Origin: Cornus controversa
Taxonomy: Eukaryota; Streptophyta; Magnoliopsida; Cornales; Cornaceae
NCBI GenBank assembly: GCA_026545225.1
Contig: CM048845.1
Location: forward strand, 81,681,033-81,745,032
Reading direction: 5' to 3'
DNA length: 64,000 bases
Below, piece by piece: positions 34,369 to 44,500 of this stretch. The stretch's first letter is position 1; each line of letters starts with the position of its first letter. The notes beneath the pieces are model-generated. The model searched no databases. It saw nothing but the letters and a program-made list of their open reading frames with translations, and had not been told where the DNA came from. Made by a program: the position numbers and the translations under genes.

Positions 34369-37300
34369 TCAAACCTTGCTAGTGACAAAATCCGCATTGG
34401 TTGCTTCCCATATGGTGGTGCCATCACATGAGCAGATCTTTTTGTAGTTCTCACCAACTCCTGCACTTCTAGCTATCACTGCAGCTGTGAGACCCAGATC
34501 CGATTTATATTCAGTACCATAAACAGCTATGGATCGCCCAATGAGATCAGCAACTCTCAGCTTCTGTTTAACACCCGAAAAAAAGGCGTCACCGCTCTCA
34601 TCAGCATTTAATGTTCCCAGGTCGCCCAGAGGCTGAAAAATTAATGATCAGGTGAGATTGACATGAACAACAATAACTAAAAATCACAGGAAAGAGGCCA
34701 TAAAAGGAGACAATAGATGAATCCCCAAACATAGAACCACTCATAGATGAGTATGCACTAAAATGCCCGGTTGATTTAGATTAATGCTGACTGTTTCATT
34801 TAAAAGACTACTATAACCATGGAGCAGGGAAACAACATGCACCACTCTTTAAAGTCTTGACACACTGAAATTATGCAGAATAAAATGTCCCATTTATATA
34901 ATTACTTTGGCATCAAGTTGTTGAATATACTATTTTTCTAGAACTGTGATCAGCTAGATTATGATAACACGCGCGCACATGCGAGAGATCTTCAACCCTA
35001 TAATTTCAGAAATGTGATCTGGTAGATTGGCAACACTCTTCAAGTTGAAATGACCAGCTCCAAAGAAATATTTTCAGAAGCCCAAATGCAGTCAATAATA
35101 ACAAAAGAATTTTACCAGCTAACCATTCAGGTCCTCCAGAAATATGCTCAATATGCATTTGAAATAAGTTCATTTTGTTTTTCATAAAGAAGTAAACATG
35201 TGTCATACTATATCAGATACTCTTTAGCGTTCCAATTTGTGACACCATTTCGTTTTTTTTCTTTTTCCCTTTCTTGGGTTATGTTATTGAAACATTCATT
35301 TTTGAGGTGATTCCATTTTTGTTCTTTAACAGGTCTGTTCTAAAGGATGAATTTGTGCTGTCCAAAGCCAATGAAACTAGATAAACGAATTTTATTTCCA
35401 TGTGACACCCCAATACCCCTTGAATTTGTTAAGATTGATTTCCTGAAGAGAATGTAGTTATGTCACAACACGAGCAGAGTACAAATTTCTTTAAAATGAA
35501 GCCAAAAATGTTCGATAACGAACTTCTTGAAATAAAGCTAAAGGTATTCTGATAATGGTGTTTCATACCCTCAAAATGTAGGTGGTGCTGGCCTTGCAAT
35601 GAAAATGTTGTGCAAGGAGGGTCTACAGACCTGAGGGCCTAGAAAATGCTAATGTGCTGTTACTGTTGAGCTGTTTAGGATTGCTGAACACTGAACAAAA
35701 GACTTTCTTGAGGTTCTTATCCACTTGATATTTTCAAATGGGTTGATCAAACTTGAAAATTCACTCATTGAACAAGTAAATAATTGAACCGGATTCCATT
35801 GCTCATATAATTGAAGTTCTTTTCTAGTTTTAGTATTTCCTGGAAGGAATTAAATGGATTTTTAAAATCAACAATATTCACGTTTTTGAAAAAGAATTCA
35901 TGCATCAGTGACTGAACACTATTTATTAATTGATAAATATGGACCAAGACACACTGGATTCTTCATAAATTACCTTATTGCATGTGCAAGGCTAAAAAAT
36001 ATGCTTCTTAAGTAGATCTAAAACTTAGCATGACAGTCAGAAGCTATCAAGCACTATGTCCACCACTGAGCAGTATTATAATCTAATAAAACCTAATCTA
36101 CAGGAGAAAATGTTTAACAATCCTTGTCAATGGATACTTAAAGAAGTGGAATTTCCTAGCTTTTATTTTAAACATATGACTTATGACAAAAGAATGGAAA
36201 AGAAAGATTTGGAGAAAGGTAATTTCATTAAGCAAACCTCTTCCTCAGTTATGTTGCTCACTGGATTGAACACTTTTCCAGTGCTTGCTGCGCCCTTCGT
36301 TAGATCCCCAAATTCATTAATAGACCAACCATGTTTTCCAGGTGACAGCCCACTAAAGTTAGCTTCAATTCTAGCCGATTCCATATTCACTTGAGCCAAG
36401 CGAACCACGCCAAAAATAACTGGACCTTTGAATTCGGCAACAGCAGCAGAAACCAGGAAATCTGGCCGAGCAACAGCATAGGTAAATTCTTTCCGAATAG
36501 ATATTATCATTATCAAATGCCATCACATCCAAAAGTGAATGAATTTATTGTCAAGAAATGCAAGTCAAAGTTAGAAGTCTATAACTAAGACTCATCTTAT
36601 TGCATAATGTTTCCTTCTCGCTTTTCTTTTATTTATTTATTTTAGGACTCACGAGCAATCTTAATAAACCAAATTCATTTAAGAAATTCAAGGGGAACAG
36701 TTGTAGATCAATGGGTTGTGATTCCAGATCTTATAAAATAACTAAAGAAGGTGGAGTTCGAAGAGAACTAGAAAAAGGCTCCCATGCAGTGCTTAATCTT
36801 AAGCTAGTTTCTGAAGCCAAAAATCCGGGAAACTACTAAAATAAGATAGATGTTTTGGGTGGAATTTTTATTTTTGAGGTAGGAAAATTGGAATCTTACA
36901 TTAGACAAGCGAGTCTAGGGAGAAGGGAATGAGCAAATCATCACTTTTTTAGTACTAAAGTAAAATTACTCCATTTGTTTAAACTAATTCTGGTCTGTCA
37001 CAGCCCGACCCTCGAGAATGCAACAAATTCAGAAAGTGACAAATTTATCTCAAACCATTCTCAGGAGAAGTCTAATTTAATTCAATGATCACACTAAGGC
37101 ACCTTACAACAGTAACCGGTGCCAATCCACATATTCAGGCAAAAAAAAAGGGACACGCTACCAAGACAACTTTACGTAAAACCTGCCGTTCACTGTACTG
37201 CCAATTGCCACATACAATAGTGCCTTAATGCAGGTAAAGTGAGGTCACGTGTCAAAAGACTAGTATGTTTCCTTCTGGTATCCGACTCCTTTACATTGCT

Positions 37301-40028
37301 GAGGTGCATCGCTAAAGAAACGAAGATCATGTCATTCAGCAATTGAGAGGCATGATCTCCAACGCGCAAAACGTTAGCATTTTGTTTTAAAAATAAAAAT
37401 AAAAACACCGTTAAGGCTTAATGACCGATTGTGCATGTGAGGCTACACGTGGCTTTGTATTGTACACGGTACACCTCATTATATAGGTGTCAACACAATG
37501 TCTTATCTACATGGAATGCTACATATATAACCTCCTTAACTTGTCTCTAATATAATACAAAATAGAAATAAGAAAAAGAAGAGAGAAAGAGACACGGTCA
37601 AAGGAAGAGAGAGAAATAAAGAATGAGAAAGAGAGAGAGGGTTTAACGGATGTTAAGCATTAACGGCATTTTTTATTTTTAATGCAAAATGCTAACGTTT
37701 TGCTCGTTGGGGACCGGGCTTCTCAATGGTGGTGTGATCTCCGCTGCTTAGCGGAGATCATCGGACACACCTCAATAATGTAGAGGAGCCGGATACCACT
37801 ATGATGACATACTAGTCTTTTGACGCGTGGTTTCACTTTATTTGCATTGAGACAGGAGTTGGCGGTACAGTGAAGTTGTCTTGATAGCGTGTCCCTTTTT
37901 TTTTTTTTGACCCAAGTATGTGGGTTGGCACCGGTAACACCGGTAACTGTTGTAGGGTGCCTTATTGTGATCATTGAATTAAATTAGGCTTCTTTTGAGA
38001 ATGGTTTGAAATAGTTTCGTTACTTTATGAGTTTATTGTAATTATTTCACGTTCCTGAGGGTCGGGAAGAGACATAGTCATTCTCTTCTTTATCTTCTAC
38101 TGTAACAATATTATGAAATTTGTAGTTAAAGTAGCAAAATATTGATTTTTAGTGTTTTGTTTATAGTTAATAGCGTATTGGTTTTTTCTACGGTTAATAA
38201 TATATGTCTTAAATTATACACGTAATTTACCATAATAATGTGTTTCTATCTTCATTTCATGAATTCTATAGGTTGAATAGTAGACAACCATGTATAGTAC
38301 CAAAGTAAGTACCGTTGCTTTTGACTCACATAGCATACATTTGCATTCTTCCTTTGTGGGTCATACAAATCACAATGGCAATTCATAGGGATCCAAGCCA
38401 AAGTAAGCTTCAAATGAGAAATAAGAGAAAAGAGTTTGATGAGTCATATTTTTTGTCTTGGTGACAGATTGAACTCTTCACCTGTGTTTTAGGGTTGAAA
38501 TCAAAATCCAACGGGTCACAAAGTGACCTAGTAAAGAAAATTTTATTTTCAATATTTTAAGTGTTCATTGGAATGTCAAAATTTGATAATATCAATAATC
38601 ATTCAAAGGGAATATCACCAGAATTAGTCCAAAAATATTTCTCTTCTCCAAACCTTACCCTAGTTTCATAATCAATACTCTTGCAATATTAATGTTAGCC
38701 ACATAGGAACTGATCAAATGTGTTTCACATGCTAATCTTATCACAAAAGCTACCTTACAGCACTTACAAATTAGATTGAAAACCCCAAACACAATGAAGA
38801 ACCAATTATGTCATATTAGCATTCCTTTTATCTTGAACAGGAAAAGGTACTACTTAATATAGTCAAATGTGTATTATCATAATGAATTTGATATCTATGT
38901 CCAGCTAAACCATTCATTGAAAAATAAATAAATAAAAATTGAAAGAAGCATAAGAAAATCAATTCTTCCAAGAAAAGAAAAGCGTTAGGTGGCCAACCTT
39001 CAGGTACCCCCTGGCCAATTAACCGGGCTTTGCGACCTGTCTGCTCCAAAGCTTCAGTCATGGTCTTAACGGGCGATGACCCAAGAACCCTAACCAGTTG
39101 GTTGCTCAAGTCCACTTCAACACTCTTAACTCCTAAAAAAGCAATTCCCAAGAGATGTAAATAATAATAATAATAATAAGATCCAAACTCAAGAAATAGT
39201 AAAATTACGAACAATCAGTAATTCCTCATACACTAACTTGAGCTAATCAACACCTACCATTAATAGTCTGTAACTTATTCTTGACCGCGTTAACACAACC
39301 ATCACACTTCATGTCCACCATGAACTCTGTCTGCTAATACTAGCATAGTTAGCTGATTTACTCGATATACATCATCAAGAAGGACTAACAAACATAATTA
39401 TAGAACTTCAATTCAAACGTAGCTCAAATAATCTAAACATCAATAAACAATACAATATACACGTAAAATGTTAGGTCTGTATCCAGGCTGCCCCAAGAAA
39501 TCCTCAATTAACAGGGACTATACGGGGAACGAACCTTTTCACATGAACACACAACATTCAAAAGAAAAAAAAAAGGCCTAAAAAATATTTGTATGTATGT
39601 ATGTGTGCATATATGTATATGCGTAGTTAAACTCACCAGTAATTCCGGCAATACGGCATCGTCCTGCAAATCAAATTACGAAATATTAATAAGATAAAAA
39701 GATTTTTTTTAGATATATAGTGAGAGAGAGAGAGGTGGAAAAATTAAATGGGTATTTGAGGATTGGTGAGGTGAACCTGTAAGGAGGGTTTTTGATCCGA
39801 TAGAGGCGCGTCCATGTGAAGGGCAGAGGGAGGGCGAGTGAACTCGCTCTTGAATGGACCCAAACGGTCTGGTATCGACGAGGACGATGACAAGAACGCG
39901 AAATTTAGGTTTTTGGAGATCGGAGAGGAAGCCGGAGACGGTGAAGAGAGAGAAGCGATTGCGAAAGCAGCGGGCAGAGCTGAGGCGGCTATGGCTGCTG
40001 TGGTGGCCACTGACCTCAGGAATGCCAT
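34369..40028 (-). CDS. CCS: Copper chaperone for Cu/Zn superoxide dismutase (CCS), chloroplast-type
   Basis: Delivers copper to, and helps oxidise, Cu/Zn-SOD in plastid and cytosol. Six exons (- strand): 40028-39777, 39663-39637 (27 nt), 39330-39258, 39132-38998, 36461-36238, 34632-34369. All have GT-AG borders and the frame stays open to 324 residues. Residues 1-70 are an Ala/Ser-rich transit peptide (MAFLRSVATTAAIAASALPA). A second Met at 72 (HMDAPLSD) could start a cytosolic form. Domain I carries the copper site MKCDGC (Cys102, Cys105). Domain II is SOD-like (FKGPVIFGVVRLAQV, HGWSINEFGDLT). The C-terminus has the CSC transfer motif (304-306) in KKICSCDGTTIWEA. Intron 4 (2536 bp) holds a terminal-inverted-repeat element. 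A miR398 target site lies at the start of exon 6, so copper-dependent repression is expected. Complete. Confidence 0.95.
34610..34630 (-). promoter_or_regulatory. Predicted miR398 target site in CCS exon 6
   Basis: The mRNA-sense sequence TCTGGGCGACCTGGGAACAT (plus one base) resembles the complement of miR398 as I remember it. The core GGGCGACCTG pairs fully, two positions are G:U, and mismatches sit at the ends. CCS is an established miR398 target in Arabidopsis, with the site in the coding region at this PLGDLGTL segment. The site begins two bases inside exon 6, so only spliced or near-mature RNA shows it in its normal context. Confidence 0.7.
36996..38074. mobile_element. Foldback / long-terminal-inverted-repeat element in CCS intron 4
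   Basis: Arms of about 420 bp (36996-37415 and 37645-38074) are inverted copies, roughly 80% alike by eye. Landmarks are cccgaccctc, ccggtgccaa, agggacacgct, aaagactagtatgt and aaaacgttagcattttg. Outer ends read TGTCACAG and TGTCTCTT. Flanks TGGTC (36991-36995) and TAGTC (38075-38079) agree at 4 of 5. The central 230 bp has a TATA-like attatatagg and GA-rich stretches but no ORF. The TGTC ends and 5-bp flanks also fit two LTR pieces joined head-to-head. Confidence 0.75.
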
Positions 40029-40560
40029 TTATTTCTGTTTTTTTTTTTTTAAATTTCTTCCGTCTGTGTTTTTGTTTCTGACTTTCTCTCACATGTCTCT
40101 AGATGTATCTATAAAATTTTTAAATGTATGTAATATTTGTTGGATTATTCAAAATTTCATATGGGCTTGAAGTCAAAGCCAGGCCCATTAATTTGCACCA
40201 AAGTTCTTGCATTGATTACTTGTATTCCTTTATTATACTAAACAGAGGGTAAAGTGGAAAAAAAAACACGCCTATACCGAATGTATTCAAAAGTGGTCAA
40301 ATTTGACAATTTTTTGGTATCGAAATTAGTAATTGACTAAAATACCCTTATGATTATAAAAAAAATTAAAAAAAGTTTTCTTTAAAGCAAAGGATAGTTT
40401 TGGGTTTACAAATTATTTTTTAAAGAAATGCTGGGATAATAAAAATAATAATAATAAAAGTTTTTTTTTAAAGCAAAGGGTAGTTTTGGATTTTCAAAAA
40501 AGTTTTGTAGCTTCAAAAATTTTCATATGCCGAAAGGGGTTAATTGTACATAATTTTTAA
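40029..40560. other. CCS promoter and upstream region
   Basis: Immediately upstream of CCS on the - strand. A poly-T/poly-A tract (40037-40051) and a TATA-like TTTTATAGATAC (near 40110) occur within 90 bases of the start codon. The rest is AT-rich with a repeated phrase, aaagcaaaggatagttttgg / aaagcaaagggtagttttgg, at about 40385 and 40471. Confidence 0.4.
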
Positions 40561-40771
40561 GAGCAATGCTACACGTCTCGAATAAATATCACAAATTTTA
40601 ACTCGAATCTATGTGGCAGATGATATAGTTCATTATTTTAAGAGATAAAATTAAATGGTAAGTTATTATTGGTGGGATTCCCCCATACACGGAGTCCCTA
40701 TGATATTATCACCTGTCACATACATTCGAGTTAAAATTCGTGAAATAAAATTGTGACGTTTAGCATTTCTC
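40561..40771. mobile_element. MITE with ~65-bp terminal inverted repeats
   Basis: A 211-bp element: the left arm GAGCAATGCTACACGTCTC... and right arm ...GACGTTTAGCATTTCTC are inverted copies over about 65 bp, including aattttaactcgaat. The flanking 9-mers aatttttaa and aaattttaa agree at 8 of 9, suggesting a Mutator-type 9-bp duplication. No ORF. Confidence 0.7.
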
Positions 40772-41512
40772 AAATTTTAAATTGTAGAGAGTCATGTGCA
40801 CGTACATTGGCGAAAGGTGTATTTTACACATTCCGTGTAAAACTAGAGTATTTTTTGCATTTTGCCTTAAACAAATGACCCAAGTTCAAATTAAAGAAAT
40901 TTCGGGTTTTCAAAAAAGTGTTTCTTATGTCTTCCCCATGATAAAGAAATTTTTTTTTGAAGTATTGATGAATCTGTTTGAGTGGCATAACATCTGTGAA
41001 TCTGAGTTACATATATTTCCATAATTATATAGTGTTATGGTCAATCTCAATATATCCCTGGCATAGAGTTTGCGAAGTCTTGTATAACAGGTGTGTGTAG
41101 TCTCAGTTTGATACCGCTGTTATTCCAAACTCAGCAAATCTAATGCATAAACTGCAAATCCAGACCATAAATTTTGAACACGATAAATTAAGAGGTAAGG
41201 ATTTACATGTTACAACACAGAAATAATTATCGAATTAACAAACAAAGGATTATATGCAACCAGCATACTCTGATGCAGCCTTTTGGCTAATTTTTTGTGA
41301 TTCATGAATTTCATATTACAAAATAATCAAGAGGATATCGTAGCATGAAAAAGATATAGTATCTAATTGCAGCTTCTGACCTATAACAATGGTTTTAATT
41401 TGGAGACCCGTCGCTGGTTACCAAGATTTTGTACAGTACTCATGCCTAAACCCTTTCTGTAGAGTCTGTTAAGTGTGCTTATACTATAGCAGTGACAGAT
41501 TTAATTGCATGA
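40772..41512. other. Intergenic between MITE and the SHG1-like gene 3' end
   Basis: No gene seen. The part next to 41513 is probably the 3' UTR of the - strand gene. Confidence 0.4.
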
Positions 41513-44500
41513 TTAACCAAAACCTGGAGGCAAATCAGGGTCATCAGGGTCCTCGTCGCTAGCATTACATGGCTTTTTAGGCTCCACAATTGCAGAAAAG
41601 CCAGGCGGCAAACTAAGATCCAAATTGTCTACATCATCTTGTGAGGGATGGGGCTCTTCCTTCTGCTCTTCAGTGGGTATCCCATCATTAGATGTAGGCA
41701 GCTGCAGCTCCTCTTTAGGTTGCTCCTCTCGATTGCTGTTTTGATGACCAAGAGAGAAACCCGGTGGTTCATTTGGCTCACTGTCAGACAATGTGCCATC
41801 AATATCACCCACAGAACCCATGATAGAGCCACTATTACCAGCTTCCTTCCCAAGTGGCACCACACCATTGGGAGAGGATGATTCACCCTCTTCATTCCCT
41901 TTTGGATTTAGCAACTTACTGTAAACAGATTGGACTGATTCTGTAATTTCACATTTCATTCCATCAGCAGATCTGATTATTTCCCATACACCATCAGATA
42001 TTTGGTTCATCACTTTGTCCCTGCAATTCATGAATACAAGAAATTTAGTAGTGAGATTTCAATAACTGACAAGTTCTTTTATTCATATATATATTGTTCA
42101 TAAAGAAACTTCCACATGATTTTATTGCAGTACTCAATAATAAGAACCACATCGAATACTAATCAAAAGAAAACCATGAAACTGGGTTTAGATCCTCAGA
42201 CCCAATATTATGTGGTAATTGTATATTTAACATGTCAAGTCGTCAACTAAGAATCCTGAATACATTTTTAATTAAACCTGGAGTTATTATCAAACCTGTC
42301 AGTGCTGCATACCTATTAGGCTATTTCTCATCCCAAATTGTTAAAAGAATCTTAACTCTCAAGTTCAAAATTGTATCCCAAATATATGATTGTAATAGCA
42401 AATATTTCATAGTAGTTTAGCAAGATATCACCTACTAAACTATAGGTAAACCAAAAATAGCACCAACTCAAACCACTGAAAAATTAATGATAACTCCAAA
42501 GAAATTAAAAACTTACCCAATTTCTTGATGGATGGCATCAGAAAGCTGCCGAGGTTTCATGCTCTCAGCGCCTGGACGATTAAGTGCTGCTGATTGTTTC
42601 ACCATTGAAGTAATGCTATTACGCAACTCTTCCTGCAGTAAGTTGCCACATATGAAAAACAATGAATTGCAAAATTAGAAGCAAGCATTCATGTGTCCAC
42701 CAACCATCCACTGAAAGCATTTCTACGATTTTCTAAGAGCAATAACAATATAGACCTAAATGATCAGACTCCATAGTGAAAAAGCAAAGGTAATGAGAGT
42801 TATTTTAGGTTTCGTAAAGTTCATTATCTTCATAATGTGGTAAAGCAATAGCTGCATCAGGCAGTTTTCTAATACCATCATCCACCAAAGTTGCAACAAC
42901 TACAGAATATTATGATGAACTAATAACTCTGTTACTTTATAAAGCAAATCCAGTAATCAGATAATCCTCTAAGATGAACAAACTTCTTTCAAGAATCCTG
43001 CTGAAAGAATTCCACTAATCAAATAGTCTCTTCAGATCCAAGGATCATGTTTATCATTGATAAATAATTCTCTCTCCCTCTCTCTGTGCGTGCGCGCGCT
43101 AGAGTTCTTGAAAATAAGAAAATAGAAAGGGGTAATGTGGAAAGAGCTAGAAGGAGATGGAGGAGATAAAAAAAAAAATCGAACACAGAGGGTGCCCAAG
43201 CAACTTCCAAGCCTCTTGATCATAAGAGAAAAGAATAAGGAGGCCAATAAGAGACAGGAAAATATGTGTGTGTGTGTGTGCGCGAGAGAGAGAGAGAGAG
43301 ATCATAGTTATTCAATAATTTTTATTATCTTAAATTTTATCACCCCTTTACGCCATAGTTTGAGCCTTTTGTGTTAATCTGACATTCCTAAGTGCATCAA
43401 AAGCCACCAAACCTAATGCCCACATATGGTAGGAAAGCACAATTCAAACACCTGAAATAACTCCCAAAACAAGTTCTATCATCCATGGAAATTTCCATAG
43501 AATCTATGTAACAAGTTCAAGAAAAAAAAAATGAAAGGCTAAATAAAACAAACTCCTTAAAATTAAAAGAGTGACTTGAACCTTAATTCTCAAATCCAAA
43601 TAATAAAATATAAATCCCATGCTGATGGATGCAAAATAACGATTTGCTGATACATCAGTCTCCCTGTGCTAAAGAAAACTCAATCTCCTGTTTAAACTTG
43701 TGGATGTAGCCCAATCTCCCGTGGTCCACTCAATAAAATATTCAGAGAATTTGAACACCTATAATTTTTATGTGATGCTTTAATTTTGACCATTGAAATT
43801 GTTCCCAATCAATCATCAGATGGGAACACTCCCATAAGAGATAGGTTTATCCATCCAACCTTGCCAAATGGTTAAAATTAAATTCGGATGCCATGATGAT
43901 CCGATGCAACAATTCTGCTTTAATAAGAGGTTTGTGATTCGTTAACCCAATAATGATCCAAACTTGATTGATCCATCAAGCATCAAAACAATCTTGAATT
44001 TGGAGTGATCCGAACTGATAATGTTCCAATCTAACTGCCAAATTAAGCATGGATAGAAAATAATATAAAACAGCAAATGCATGATATATATATTTGTATA
44101 TATACAACACAAATTAATTTCTATTTAAAAATTTTAATATAGTAATTAATTTAAACCACTACATTATTAAGATGTGTTTAATTTCATAAAATTTAATTCG
44201 CTTGTCAAAATAAGTAATCTTCTAGTTCTAAGTTGGATTGTATCATTTTGCATGTTTAGTAGTTGTTGAAGGATTTATATATTTAAGTTATATCCTTTCT
44301 AACAGCTTAAGCTTTTAGAGTAGATAGTGGTTAACATGGTATCAGAGCCAGGTATCAGAGCAGGGTCTACTCGGTCCTAGGTTCAAACCTCACTATCACC
44401 CTAATAATTAAAATTGGCATGTACTGGACCAAAAAGAAGGTCGCATGTGAGGGGGCGTGTTGGAGGATATAAATATTAAAGTTGCATCATCTCTCAAAGG

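Noticed and set aside
39709..40170. Overlapping ORFs in other frames over CCS exon 1
   Set aside because: Shadows of the transit-peptide exon. Only the MAFLRS frame continues through the splice sites to the copper domain.
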